Positions 56,523-63,621 of a stretch of DNA of 64,000 nucleotides are shown one piece after another (position 1 is the first letter of the stretch; every line of letters begins with the position of its first letter). The stretch comes from Dromiciops gliroides (lineage: Eukaryota > Chordata > Mammalia > Microbiotheria > Microbiotheriidae). The notes under the pieces were generated by a model. That model saw only the letters and a list, made by a program, of their open reading frames with translations. It had not been told where the DNA came from and ran no database searches. Both the position numbers and the translations under genes were made by a program. The DNA is taken from the NCBI RefSeq assembly GCF_019393635.1, contig NC_057864.1:468580617-468644616 (forward strand), read 5' to 3'.

Positions 56523-59500
56523 AACCTATATCAGATTACCTGCTGTCTAGGGGAAGGGGGAGGGAGGGAAAAAAATCTGAAATTATAAAGCTTGTATAAA
56601 CAAAAGTTGAGAACTATCTTTACATGTAACAGGAAAAAAATAAAATATTTTATTAATTAAAAAAAAAAATTCCAACTTGAAAACTGCTAATTGTGAGTGA
56701 TATAAAGTTCAATGAGGAGGGTAAGACAAGGATGCAAGAAGACCATACCATCAGAAGTTCTGTTCATCATGGGGGACCCTCTGGACACTGTGCTCTGATA
56801 ATTCCCAGGTGTTCTCCTTGCACTGGTGTCATCATAAATCCCAGGACTCAGTTGTGCTTTGGGAGGTTCATGAAGGGTTGACCTTAGAACAGAGGGACCA
56901 GAGCTAACGACTGATGTATGTCGGGAACGGATAGGTTCTCCTGCTTTTACATCTTCATATTTTCCTCGTTCGACAACCTTGATGTTCTCTGGAACCATTT
57001 CCAACTGAGGCAGTCCACGAGGGAGCTTGCTAGGGCCCGTGATTAGGGACTTGACATTATGTTTAATGGCAGATTGACTGGAGCTGCTTTCGTACTTTAT
57101 GGGTGTGCCCTAAAAAGAGAAAAACAAGCAATAGGAATATTTTCCCCAGGCTATGAAAAAGACAATAAAAAAATTTAAACTCTTTTTACTCTCTGTTTCA
57201 AGGATTTGATTTGAACAACCTAACTAGATCTCTTTGTTCCGAATACAGTGCATGCTATGAAGAAAATAAATAATTGTTATTGTGATAGCTTCTATATTTC
57301 TAGTCCTGACCCCACCCCCACCTGTCCTAAAGTTGTGTTATGAGCTTTGGATCTTATTTTCTAAGCCTTTCTAGAAATGTGGAACAAAGATGCACTGTGT
57401 GTTGGAAGGGGTGCTAGATTTAAGGTCAAAGAATCTGGGTTCAGATCCTGACTTTGGCAATTGCTTCTGTAGCAAGTCACTGAATCCCTGTGGGCCTCAG
57501 TTCATTGATCTCAATGGTCTCTTCCAGAAACTAAACCTACGATTTTCTGACTTGAAGTGGGATCGCCAAATGCAAAGACATTATTACCTGAGAAATGGAA
57601 CCTTCGATTATGGGCCTTGTACTCTGGATTACTTCTGGAGTTTTTCGGCTTTCCTGACTTAAAAGATCTTGCCTTGGAATTTCATGAATTGACCGTCCCA
57701 TTTCCTTGATGGTGGTGACACCATCGTATGGTTTTCCTTTTGTAATAGCTCCTTCAAATGTGCGGATGGGAGGACTCTCTCTTTTAATCTGTTTGGGATA
57801 TTTAAGTCCTTCTTCAAAGCTTTCAGTCGTGGCTCTTGGGGTGCCTTGCAAAGAAAACCTTAAGTGAGTGCTTAGTTAATGCCATTTGAGCAATACCTAA
57901 TACATTAATGTCCCCACATATGTTAGGCACTCAATTTCTTAGAATTACAAATAAGAGAGGAAAAGGATAGACTGAAAACAGTATGTGACTGGCAGCCAAG
58001 AGGTCTGAGTTCTAGCTCCAACTCCACCATGAACAAGATGCGTTATCATGGGAAAGCTACAAACTCTCTGAGTCTCTATTTCCTCTTTTGTAAAATGAGA
58101 GTGAGGGATTGGATTACAGCTAAGGTACCTGTCCAGATCTAAAGAACCTGGCGCAACATTTTAGGGCATTTTTTTACATGGATAATAATGATTACCAAAA
58201 AGTAGTTAATGAAAATGCCTATAAATGTAAAAGAATGGCACCTATACATTTCCAAATAAGTCAAGTCTATCTCCAAAAAAACCCCCAAAACCCCCCAAAA
58301 CCAAAAAACAAATCAGGAAAGACTTAAACCATATGAGAATCTAACAGCAAGCTAACCACTAACCCCAGAGGGTAGGCCTTATACACTAAATAGAAATGGA
58401 ACCACTTTTGTCAGTAAAAGGGAAAGGAATATGTAGTGACGGACATTTCTAATTTACCTTGCATTATAGAACCAGACAGCACTGTTCTCTCTTTAAGATC
58501 AGAATGGGGGCTCCCCCTGGGCATTGCGCGGCATATCAACCCTTTTAAAAAGCACAGACAAATAATCAAATACAATGCATAAACATTTAATATATCTGTT
58601 ACAATGACCATTTACAACGTGTTACAATGTGTCTTCCACGGAAGAATGTTACTTTTTGAAAAATATTTCCCATGAACATTTAATACAGAACAATAACATG
58701 GGGTTCACAACACAGAAACAATGTATGTCAAATTTTAAATAGACTCTAAGTAAAAATGGCTGAGGCTAAAAACTAGATTAGATCAACAGCAAAAAGTAAA
58801 GATACATTCAAAGTTAAGACACAGAAAACCAGGATTTTTATACTTAGGCAGGGAAAGAGAGATAAATAAGAGAGAAAACAAACAAAAACATACCAAGTTA
58901 AATGAGAGTGGAAAAAACCAGGAACTATGAATAGGTCTATCAAAAACAGTCAATAAATACGTGAAGGCAAATCAAGCCCATTAAGCACAGGTATTCCTCA
59001 GGGCCAGTACTGGACCCTGTTCTCTCCTCTTTCTGCCTACTTAGGAACCCAACAAATGAACATCTTTAATCAGATGATTCTAGTTATACAGATGGCCCCA
59101 AGTTTCAACCCTACTAACAGCCTTCAAGTTGGCTGTCCTAGAGGCATCTTCACCACAACATGTCCAAAACTGAACTCAATGTCTTTCCTCTCAAAATACA
59201 GCCCTCTCCCAAACTTCCCTAGCTCTGTCCAAAGTCCTCCCATCCTTCTCAGCTCTCATGTTTATGAACTCAGTATTTTACTCAACTCTGCATTCTTCTG
59301 GACCCCAGACAGCCAATTAGTTAGCAGCCACCCCATGCCATTTTTATCTCCAGTGTCTCATGCACCAAACTCCTCCCAGGTCCCATGGCTACCATATTGG
59401 CTGAGGCCCTCATCAACCCTGAATTATTGAAGTCTATCCTTCAACCAGCTGCCAGAGATTTTCTGTAAGTGCAGATCTCACATGTAACTGCCCACCCAAT

Positions 59501-62500
59501 TCAATCAACTCAGGTGACTCCTGTTGGTCTCCAGCACCAAACAGAAATTCATCTGTTTAGATGGGAATGCCTTTCATGGCGAGTGCACAGCCTATCTTTC
59601 CAGCCTTGATGAACATCATTCACAATCGAGCAAACTGGTCTTCTCTCTATTCTTCATGCATGGTACTCCCCTTCTCCTGTGCCTTTATGTTGCCCCCCCC
59701 CCCCCGCCTCACCCCCCCCTTCCAGCCTATGATGCTTCCCTCCTTCCCCCTCAAAGAATCTCTTTATTTCTTCAACCTCCCTGCTCTCCCTCCCAAATTA
59801 ACTTGTGTGTTTGGCTGCTTTGCATCCATTCACTCTGTATTAATTCTCTATGTTCCTGCTCTGTCTCTCCCACTGTAAGTTGCTTGTTTCTTTATATTTC
59901 TATCCCAGCCTAGCATAATAATCTATGGTACATCATGAGCACTTAATAAATACTTGTTGCTTGATGACAATCCTGAGAAAACGATTCAACTGAAAGTAAT
60001 TCTTTTTTTTGGGGGGGGGGGGGTGGTTTAGGCAATTGGGGTGAAGTGACTTGCCCAGGGTCACACAGCCAGTAAGTGTTAAGTGTCTGAGGCTGGATTC
60101 AAAGTCAGGTCCTCTTGACTCCAGGGCTGGTACAAAGTGATTCTTAAAGAGATTTCATCAGACTCGTGTGCTGAGCAAAGATGACTGGATCTGAGTCAAT
60201 GGGGCTGGGTTCAAATCCTGGGCACTCCCTTTTTGGTGTGGCCCTTGGACAGTTGCTAGGCTTCCCTAGATCTCAGTTTCCAAAATGGTAAATTATGAAT
60301 ACTGGACTCAATGATCTCAAAGGTCCTTTATATCTCTGATACTTCCATGCAAACAAAATCCCTTCCCCTGTTGCCAATCACTCACTTCTTCTTTAAGACT
60401 TGCTTTTTATATTTCTACCATTCCAGGGTTTTCTATTTTTGACAGGCCATGAAACCATGTGAGTTTCCTGGAGCACCTGGAAGATGGGCCTTGCTAGGAA
60501 GGGGAGGCGGCATCTGATACCAATCACCAATGTCCCAGAACCCACTCTGCCATTGCTACAAGACTGAGGAGGAATGAGCCCCTGGAAGGACTACTCCTGG
60601 AGGCTGGAGGATGAAAGCCGTGCTCCAAAGCCTTCAATGTCTCCTTGGCCCTCTCCCTCCTGCTCCACCTGACTTCCCACTGCCGGCTGCACTCAACCTT
60701 CCAGGCCCCTGCAGCTCCAGGAGCTACACCAAATTCTCCAAGCCTCAGCCCAGGGGCCACCTTCTCAGGGGCTGGAGAAGAGGAGTGGCTTCCTTCTCAT
60801 CTCAGCACCAATCAGCACTTTGTGTGGTGCCCTGCCCACTTTCTCGGTACTGAACGTTTTCTGGAATTGGATTTGGGGACACAATGCAGCACCCCAAATG
60901 GATTTACTGGGAAAGCCTTATGGACTAGTTCTGAAGAGTGACTTTTCCACAACGTCGTCTACCAAGCTTTCTTACAAGCACCTGCACTTGTAACACGTGC
61001 TCATGGTGGGCTGTTTGGCATAGACAATGGTCTCTTCATCTAACTGGCACAGTAGTGAAGCGCATCGAGTTACCTTCCAGGGGGGCTGACACAGGAGACT
61101 CTCTCACTGACATCCCTTGTTTGATGTTTCCCTCCATGGAATCATAGCTTCTCTTTAAGCTGATTTCATGAGCCGCTCTTGGACTCCTAGTTCCTTCACG
61201 GGCATTCTTGATATCTGCAGGATGTAAAAACAAGTTTGGCCATTAGGCAAAGGTTCAGTCAGAACACAGAGCCTCTAAACCTCACAGTGAACTGTACGAT
61301 ACAAACTAGAGGAACATCATTTCACACTTCTCTAAATGTAAGGAAAACATGTTCACAAAGCATGCCTGTTCTGAACGGCCCCTAATTTTTCTCAAAATAT
61401 AAACAAAAAACCACAAGCAAGTGAAATTCTTCTGACTAAACCAAAAAGTTTATTAAGTCTATACAATGGCTTTATAAGAGCTACTTAAACACTTCAAGAT
61501 TCTCAATTTTATATTCCAGGAAGACAATAAGAATTAAATTTTTACTAGGGTTTTTCAAGATGATATAGACAGGGGTATCATAATTTCCATTTTACTGACC
61601 TCTATCTGGCTATTCTATCAAAAATGGATGTTTACAGATCATTTTAGGAAACATTTGCTCTTGTTAGTTTTATAAAAAGCAATTTCAAGTTAAACCTTAA
61701 AAATACTTCCTTGGTCAAGTTGTTGAAAATTGAAGAAGAGGTGAGATTACATGACTCTGAATATCAAAAATTCATCTTTCTAGGGGCAGCTAGGTGGCGC
61801 AGTGGATAAAGCACTGACCCTGGATTCAGGAGGACCTAAGTTCAAATCCAGCTTCCGACATTTGACATTTACTAGCTGTGTGACCTTGGGCAAGTCACTT
61901 AACCCTCACTGACCCACAAAAACAAAACCAAAATTCATCTTTTTATCAAGGCAATGCCATTAAATAAGTTAAATATTCCAGGTAAAATCCAAAGTGCTTC
62001 CATGGGGAAATGGAGAAAAAGGCTGAGCAGAGAGTGAGAACTCAGGCAAATCTAGACTTGGGTCAGGAGGCAGAACAGTAAGGGAATGTGACATGGCAGA
62101 GAAGGAAGAAATAAACAGCTATTTCTGAAGAGAAAAAGTCAGTCCAGGGGAGAGAGGAAATGCTCGGGAAAGAAATTCTAAAGACAGAATAAGAAACTAA
62201 TGAGAAGGCAAAGGAAAAGATCTTTAAGAGGCCTGTGTGGCTGTTCAGGGGCTTCACTGACTTAGATTTGCCTATGACATGTACAGAAGATGGAAGCAAG
62301 GGAAGCAATGGAGAATGAATGCAAAAGTATAGTACTGCAAGTATGGCTAGAAGCATTGTCCAATTTCAACTTGGAAGGAGGCTTGTGTTTGGTTTTTTTA
62401 AACAAACATTTTTATTTAAAGTTTTGAGTTAGAAAATCTATCCATCCTTCCCTCCCCCCTCCCTGAGGCGGGAAGCAAGCAGATCAAGGTCATACGTGAG

Positions 62501-63621
62501 CAATGATGTAAAACATTCTGGAAGGAGGTTTTGAGTTTGCCAGGAGTCAGTGCCTGGCCCTTGGTGGTTGACTTAAAGTCGAGGAGAGCACAGCTGTCAA
62601 ATCTGTAAATGACATAAAACTGGGAGGCACAGCTAACATGTTGGATAATGGTGTGAGGATGCAAAAATGCCCCAACAGACTAGACCACTGAGCAGAATCT
62701 AACAGTGTGAAATTGAATAGAGATCAAAGTCATGTATTAAGCTTAGGAAAAAGAAAATGGGCCTCACAAGTCAAGATGCAGGCAACTTAGGATAACCTGA
62801 GTTCAAATCCTGCCTTGAGACACTTACTAGGTATGGGACGGGGCAAATCATTTAACTTCTTCAGCCTGTTTCCTTATCTGCAAAATGAGGCTGATAATAA
62901 TAATAGCACTTTCTCCATAGGATGGGTGTGTAAATAAAATCAAATGAGATAAGCTCTATCAAACACTGTGGAAACTTTAAAGCACTACACAAGGGCTAGC
63001 TAGTACTGCTGTTGTAGTTGCTTTTATTCTGCATACCAGGCTTTAACAAGGTCCCTGAAAAACTGGAGAATCCAGAAGTGAACATACAGAAAGGCCCCCA
63101 ATCATATTCTCAGATAACATCTGCACAAGGAAAAGGGGCTGTTATCCCTAAAGAGAAAACTCAAGAGGGGACACGAGAGCTGTTTTTAGGCATCTGAAAG
63201 GCTGACCCGTGAAGAAGGGATGAATGAGGCTTGTTCCTGCCTGGCTGGGGAGGGAAGAACCCGGCCCGGTGGGTGCAGGGTGTAAGGATGCACAGAGCAG
63301 CTTCCTACAAAAGAACAATACTGAGGGCTCCCTGCCAGAGGAACCTTCCCAGGCAGGCTGGAGGAGGCGTGCGGGACTCTTCTTCAGAGAAGTCAGAGGA
63401 CCCTGCCCCTCCTGAGATCCCCCACACAGCTCAGCTCCGCTCCGCTACTTACTCTCGTATGACAAGATGTGGCCGCTCTTGCCTTCATAGATCACATGGC
63501 CTTTGGACACTGCTTCCTCGCGGCTCTTCTCCGGGCTGCCGTCTTCCATAGGGAGCCTAGAGATTGCTCCCTTCCCCACTGCTTCTGCTTGCATGGCAGT
63601 CTGGGACAGAGCCGGAGTACC
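26046..63621 (-). CDS. NCOR1: NCOR1 (nuclear receptor corepressor 1), C-terminal 20 coding exons
   Basis: Partial gene continuing beyond base 64000. Twenty exons (listed separately) join in phase into 3888 nt: 1295 residues and a stop. Known role: a nuclear scaffold that binds unliganded thyroid hormone, retinoic acid and other receptors and recruits HDAC3 through TBL1/GPS2 complexes. The window holds the C-terminal half: GSI-type repeat segments ([24 protein letters not shown]), an Arg-Glu repeat, and the receptor-interaction domain. All three CoRNR boxes are present: [12 protein letters not shown] (N3), ADHICQIITQDF (N2, split across two exons) and [14 protein letters not shown] (N1). The end YETLSDSDE matches human YETLSDSDD. 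Similarity to human NCOR1 is high over the whole length; NCOR2 is excluded by the sequence and the TTC19 neighbour. The N-terminal repression and SANT exons are outside the window. Confidence 0.96.
28505..28852 (+). repeat. L2 LINE 3' end
   Basis: GAGCACAGTGCCTGGGAAAT and AAGAAATGCCTGCTGATTGA form the L2 terminus; upstream CACCTGGGCTCCAGACTCCA is weaker. Confidence 0.55.
30100..30285 (+). mobile_element. hAT-like short non-autonomous DNA element
   Basis: GAGGTTCCTAACCTTTTTTG at one end and AAAGTTCATAGACCCCAAGT at the other form imperfect inverted ends around an A/T-rich centre. Confidence 0.5.
32310..32449 (+). repeat. Marsupial tRNA-related SINE
   Basis: Forward copy; flanking duplication AAAAAGGCAACAAAG at 32295-32309 and a one-base variant after the tail. 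Confidence 0.88.
33393..33762 (+). mobile_element. Solo LTR of a marsupial endogenous retrovirus (fossil)
   Basis: 370 bp beginning TGTAACGATTGG and ending CCCTTAACA (TG...CA), flanked by the 4-bp duplication CAGA (33389-33392 and 33763-33766). An AATAAA signal lies at 33662-33667. No internal retroviral region is adjacent, so it is a solo LTR left by recombination. The 4-bp duplication suits an ERV1-type element. The matching ends and duplication suggest moderate age. Confidence 0.65.
33954..33983. repeat. Perfect 11-bp inverted repeat with 8-nt loop
   Basis: AGCAGAAGCTG (33954-33964) and CAGCTTCTGCT (33973-33983) around TACACCCT, in the NCOR1 last intron. No function is assigned. Confidence 0.7.
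34795..34975 (+). repeat. MIR/CORE-SINE copy
   Basis: GACAAATCACTCAATCTCCC, TCATCTGTAAAATGGGGAAT and GGCTCAAATGAGATAACATA are MIR-class hallmarks, nearly full length. Confidence 0.75.
35713..35895 (-). CDS. NCOR1: NCOR1 in-window exon 19 of 20
   Basis: Encodes [40 protein letters not shown] and [11 protein letters not shown]. Acceptor CTTGCAG, donor ACAG|GTGAGG. Confidence 0.94.
36178..36399 (-). CDS. NCOR1: NCOR1 in-window exon 18 of 20: N1 receptor-interaction motif
   Basis: Encodes [20 protein letters not shown], then [29 protein letters not shown] is the N1 CoRNR box. Acceptor TCTTCAG, donor TCTG|GTAAAG. 222 nt, also a multiple of three. Confidence 0.95.
36663..36790 (+). mobile_element. 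hAT-like element fragment
   Basis: CAACAGTTCTTAACCTTCAG, then CCAATTCTACTGAAATACAA; same family as at 30100 and 48395. Confidence 0.45.
36870..37031 (+). repeat. Marsupial tRNA-related SINE, full length
   Basis: Forward copy with long A-tail. Perfect duplication AAATGATTGATGTG at 36856-36869 and 37032-37045. Confidence 0.92.
37140..37412 (-). repeat. Two MIR-type fragments in a row, reverse
   Basis: TTCAGAGAGGTCAGGTGACT and then CATTGTACAGATGAAGAAAC each resemble the reverse MIR centre. Confidence 0.5.
37603..37750 (-). repeat. Marsupial tRNA-related SINE
   Basis: Reverse copy, GGGTTAAGTGACTTGCCCAG to CACCTAGCTGCCCC; flanks CCAAATAACACTTTT and CCAAATACTACATTTT are a diverged duplication. 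Confidence 0.88.
37810..38655 (+). repeat. L1 LINE: ORF2 C-terminal end and 3' UTR
   Basis: GAGGTACCACCTCCCACCTC, GTTGGTGGAATTGTTAACTA and AATGTTTATAGCAGCTCTTT match the last part of L1 ORF2, followed by AAAGTGAAGTGAGCAGAACC and an A-rich end. It is heavily decayed, with many stops in the ORF2 frame. Confidence 0.75.
38774..38827 (-). CDS. NCOR1: NCOR1 in-window exon 17 of 20 (54 nt)
   Basis: Encodes [18 protein letters not shown]. Acceptor ATTCCAG, donor TCAG|GTGAGA. Its length is a multiple of three, so skipping would keep frame. Found by homology and phase. Confidence 0.93.
39197..39339 (-). CDS. NCOR1: NCOR1 in-window exon 16 of 20
   Basis: Encodes [40 protein letters not shown] and SDM. 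Acceptor CTTGTAG, donor ATGG|GTAAGT. Almost identical to human. Confidence 0.94.
40180..40500 (-). repeat. MIR-type fragments, reverse
   Basis: CCCCATTTTACAGATGAAGA and GAGGCCCAGAGAATGCAGAT form a MIR reverse centre just below NCOR1 exon 40653-40790; a weaker piece lies at 40190-40240. Confidence 0.5.
40653..40790 (-). CDS. NCOR1: NCOR1 in-window exon 15 of 20
   Basis: Encodes [20 protein letters not shown], then [20 protein letters not shown] and VPAEQ. Acceptor ATCTCAG, donor AGAG|GTGAGC. Confidence 0.93.
41849..42072 (-). CDS. NCOR1: NCOR1 in-window exon 14 of 20: end of N2 motif
   Basis: Begins [20 protein letters not shown], completing the N2 box; continues [20 protein letters not shown] to [11 protein letters not shown]. 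Acceptor TTAACAG, donor CAAG|GTAAAG. Confidence 0.93.
42319..42488 (-). CDS. NCOR1: NCOR1 in-window exon 13 of 20: start of N2 motif
   Basis: Encodes [34 protein letters not shown] and [15 protein letters not shown] at the donor TGT|GTAAGC. The N2 CoRNR box ICQII starts here with I-C and finishes in the next exon. No ORF of this frame stood out, so it was found by homology. Confidence 0.92.
42984..43132 (+). repeat. Marsupial tRNA-related SINE, full length
   Basis: Close to consensus: GGGGCAGCTAGGTGGCGCAG. Perfect duplication AAAAGTAAACTGGT at 42970-42983 and 43133-43146. One of the youngest copies. Confidence 0.93.
43291..43419 (-). CDS. NCOR1: NCOR1 in-window exon 12 of 20
   Basis: Encodes [20 protein letters not shown], then [20 protein letters not shown]. 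Acceptor CTTGAAG, donor GAAG|GTGAGC. Human has [20 protein letters not shown]. Confidence 0.94.
44068..44218 (+). repeat. Marsupial tRNA-related SINE
   Basis: Forward copy with A-tail; duplication AAAAAAAGATGG at 44056-44067 and 44219-44230. Confidence 0.9.
45280..45519 (-). repeat. Longer marsupial CORE-SINE (MAR1-like), reverse
   Basis: TTTTCAGTCGTGTCTGACTC, TTTGGAGTTTTCTTGGCAGA, then the shared part GACTTGCCCAGGGTCACACA to CACCTAGCTGCCCC. Nearly full length. Confidence 0.85.
45855..46351 (-). CDS. NCOR1: NCOR1 in-window exon 11 of 20: N3 receptor-interaction motif
   Basis: Largest exon in view (497 nt). Encodes [20 protein letters not shown], an Ala-rich [30 protein letters not shown], then [20 protein letters not shown] with the N3 CoRNR box IDVII. 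In mammals alternative splicing of this region makes isoforms with or without N3. The donor GTACGT (exon end 45855) gives SSDSSGSLSSHRYE, the human length; an in-phase GTAGTT six bases earlier would give SSVSSHRYE. Confidence 0.92.
46849..47014 (-). CDS. NCOR1: NCOR1 in-window exon 10 of 20
   Basis: Encodes [20 protein letters not shown] through [17 protein letters not shown] and two bases of Met. The donor is taken as AT|GTAGGT, which restores RIMQLPPGG with the next exon; human has RIMPLPAGG. Confidence 0.9.
47121..47267 (-). repeat. Marsupial tRNA-related SINE, full length
   Basis: Reverse copy with poly(T) start; perfect duplication CTGGGCCATTTTT at 47108-47120 and 47268-47280. Confidence 0.92.
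47350..47795 (+). repeat. L2 LINE 3' end
   Basis: TGTAAGCTCCTCAAGGGCAG, GGACTGTCTTTGC and TGATTAATAAATGTTTTTTC are the L2 terminus; the upstream part is diverged. Confidence 0.65.
48395..48612 (+). mobile_element. hAT-like element; SINE inserted at its end
   Basis: AGGTCTGAACTTGGGCGCCA and CTCAGGTTAAGAATCTCTGC are inverted ends; centre includes GTGAAAATAAAGATGTCATG, as in the copy at 872. Confidence 0.5.
48613..48759 (+). repeat. Marsupial SINE with poly(C) tail
   Basis: Full-length forward copy whose tail is a run of about 17 C before AAA. Perfect duplication AAGAATCTCTGCTCT at 48598-48612 and 48760-48774. Confidence 0.92.
49001..49168 (-). CDS. NCOR1: NCOR1 in-window exon 9 of 20: Arg-Glu repeat
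   Basis: Encodes [14 protein letters not shown], then an uninterrupted Arg-Glu alternation with one Lys, then [12 protein letters not shown]. The repeat is clearly longer than the human one as I recall it. The DNA is a degenerate 12-nt tandem repeat (CTCCCGCTCCCT on the plus strand, 49040-49110). Acceptor TTTATAG, donor CCAG|GTAAGA. Confidence 0.93.
49040..49110 (+). repeat. Degenerate 12-bp coding tandem repeat
   Basis: Repeated CTCCCGCTCCCT on the plus strand; on the minus strand it encodes the Arg-Glu repeat of NCOR1. Confidence 0.85.
49425..49605 (+). repeat. MIR/CORE-SINE copy
   Basis: CCCTCCCTGGGCCTCAGTCT and GAGGTTGGATTAGATGGCTA are MIR-like; lies between NCOR1 exons 8 and 9 of the window. 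Confidence 0.55.
49670..49819 (-). CDS. NCOR1: NCOR1 in-window exon 8 of 20
   Basis: Encodes [40 protein letters not shown] and PASMSP. Acceptor ATGACAG, donor CCAG|GTAAGA. Confidence 0.95.
50312..50521 (-). CDS. NCOR1: NCOR1 in-window exon 7 of 20
   Basis: Encodes [40 protein letters not shown] and GLPYPATRG. Acceptor CCTCCAG, donor AGAG|GTACGT. Identical to human over long stretches. Confidence 0.95.
51131..51186 (+). repeat. (AC)n microsatellite
   Basis: About 23 AC units followed by ATACATATACAC in an NCOR1 intron. Confidence 0.95.
51284..51411 (+). repeat. Marsupial tRNA-related SINE, 5'-truncated
   Basis: Starts inside the unit at TGGATAGAGCACCGG, lacking GGGGCAGCTAGG; tail (AAAAC)n. 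Short flanking repeat ACAAACT. Confidence 0.88.
51820..52022 (+). repeat. L2 LINE 3' end
   Basis: ATGTGAGCTACTCAAGGGCA and GTATGGTGTCTGGTATATAG with CAATGTTTGCTGAATGGAA. Confidence 0.65.
52185..52335 (+). repeat. Marsupial SINE with C-rich tail
   Basis: Full-length forward copy with tail CTCCCCCCCTCCCCCAAA. Perfect duplication AAGATTCTATGAGCCA at 52169-52184 and 52336-52351. It sits next to an L1 3' end. Confidence 0.92.
52357..52870 (+). repeat. L1 LINE 3' end
   Basis: GGGATACTATTGTGTTATAA encodes a YYCVIRNDK-type block like the end of L1 ORF2 (YYAAIKNDE in human L1). The 3' UTR includes TTCTTCTCAGCAATACAATG and TTTACATGTAATTGAG with an A-tail. Confidence 0.75.
53236..53469 (-). CDS. NCOR1: NCOR1 in-window exon 6 of 20
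   Basis: Encodes [40 protein letters not shown] and [13 protein letters not shown]. Acceptor TTTTTCAG, donor CCTG|GTGAGT. Confidence 0.95.
53568..53720 (-). repeat. Marsupial tRNA-related SINE
   Basis: Reverse copy with (TTTG)n-like start; flanks CACATACTTTA and CACATACACTTTA. Confidence 0.88.
53930..54760 (+). repeat. L2 LINE fragments
   Basis: Two L2 termini: GCACTTAGTACAGCGCCTAG (53930-54035) and CATGGCTGGCGCACAGTAGG (about 54060-54760, with AATCCGAACTCCTGGGCTTG upstream). Probably two insertions. Confidence 0.6.
54761..55904 (-). other. NCOR1 intron stretch, unassigned
   Basis: No exon and no repeat recognised with confidence in this part of the intron between 53470 and 56748. Confidence 0.4.
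55905..56005 (+). repeat. L2 3' end fragment
   Basis: AATTTAGGCTCTCCAAGAGC and CTGCCTAGCACCCAGTAAAC; short and diverged. Confidence 0.45.
56084..56665 (+). repeat. L1 LINE 3' end containing an inverted L1 segment
   Basis: Flanked by AAAATTTCAACTTG (about 56070-56083) and AAAATTCCAACTTG (about 56666-56679), a near-perfect duplication. Inside, the L1 3' UTR end (56516-56659, plus) is mirrored by a reverse copy (56261-56411), around an (AT)n tract. Confidence 0.75.
56261..56659. repeat. Large inverted repeat (about 145-bp arms)
   Basis: Arm 1 (56261-56411) includes TACATGTAAAGATAGTTCTC; arm 2 (56516-56659) includes its complement GAGAACTATCTTTACATGTA with few differences. The spacer holds (AT)n at 56469-56514. 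In RNA it could fold into a long hairpin. Confidence 0.85.
56749..57109 (-). CDS. NCOR1: NCOR1 in-window exon 5 of 20
   Basis: Encodes [20 protein letters not shown], then [34 protein letters not shown] and [11 protein letters not shown]. Acceptor TTTTTAG, donor GATG|GTATGG. Nearly identical to human. Confidence 0.95.
57385..57545 (+). repeat. MIR/CORE-SINE copy close to an NCOR1 exon
   Basis: CTGGGTTCAGATCCTGACTT and GGCCTCAGTTCATTGATCTC; ends about 40 bases from the donor of exon 57588-57844. Confidence 0.55.
57588..57844 (-). CDS. NCOR1: NCOR1 in-window exon 4 of 20
   Basis: Encodes [20 protein letters not shown], then AFEGAITK-type repeat sequence, [20 protein letters not shown] and IIEGSISQ. 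Acceptor TTGCAAG, donor CAG|GTAATA, ending on a codon boundary. Confidence 0.95.
57985..58145 (+). repeat. MIR/CORE-SINE copy
   Basis: TTTCCTCTTTTGTAAAATGA and GAGGGATTGGATTACAGCTA; diverged. Confidence 0.55.
58458..58541 (-). CDS. NCOR1: NCOR1 in-window exon 3 of 20
   Basis: 84 nt encoding [20 protein letters not shown] and VLSGSIMQ. Acceptor TTTAAAAG, donor CAAG|GTAAAT. Human has [20 protein letters not shown]. Confidence 0.94.
58975..59965 (+). repeat. L2 LINE, about 1 kb 3' portion
   Basis: CAGTACTGGACCCTGTTCTC, CATGTCCAAAACTGAACTCA, CAAACAGAAATTCATCTG and the terminus TGAGCACTTAATAAATACTT. The longest L2 copy in the window; its reading frame is decayed. Confidence 0.7.
60005..60133 (-). 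repeat. Marsupial SINE, 5'-truncated, with G/C-run tail
   Basis: Reverse copy; the tail shows as T8 then G13 on the plus strand. Duplication AAAGTAATTCTT / AAAGTGATTCTT at 59993-60004 and 60134-60145. Confidence 0.88.
60175..60345 (+). repeat. MIR/CORE-SINE copy
   Basis: GGCTGGGTTCAAATCCTGGG and CTAGATCTCAGTTTCCAAAA; follows the SINE directly. Confidence 0.55.
61074..61214 (-). CDS. NCOR1: NCOR1 in-window exon 2 of 20
   Basis: Encodes [20 protein letters not shown], then a GNIKQGMS repeat unit and [10 protein letters not shown]. Acceptor CTGCAG, donor GAAG|GTAACT. Confidence 0.94.
61783..61929 (+). repeat. Marsupial tRNA-related SINE, full length
   Basis: Forward copy with (AAAAC)n tail; duplication AAAATTCATCTTTCT / AAAATTCATCTTTTT on the flanks. 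Confidence 0.91.
62384..62518 (-). repeat. L1 3' end, short reverse insertion
   Basis: Reverse L1 3' UTR (CATTTTTATTTAAAGTTTTG, CCTTCCCTCCCCCCTCCCTG). Flanks TGGAAGGAGGCTT and TGGAAGGAGGTTT (about 62371 and 62519) are the duplication, so it is a 5'-truncated retroinsertion. Confidence 0.65.
62775..63005 (+). repeat. MIR/CORE-SINE copy, long
   Basis: CCTGAGTTCAAATCCTGCCT, TTTCCTTATCTGCAAAATGA and CAAATGAGATAAGCTC in order; nearly full length. Confidence 0.7.
63453..63621 (-). CDS. NCOR1: NCOR1 in-window exon 1 of 20
   Basis: Begins [20 protein letters not shown] after GTGTCAG and ends [10 protein letters not shown] plus one base at GAGA|GTAAGT. Human counterpart GTPALPQTGIPTEALVKGSI. Confidence 0.93.

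Noticed and set aside
58975-59965. Plus-strand frames of 105-129 residues as exons
   Set aside because: They are fragments of an L2 LINE, with the L2 3' terminus at the end.
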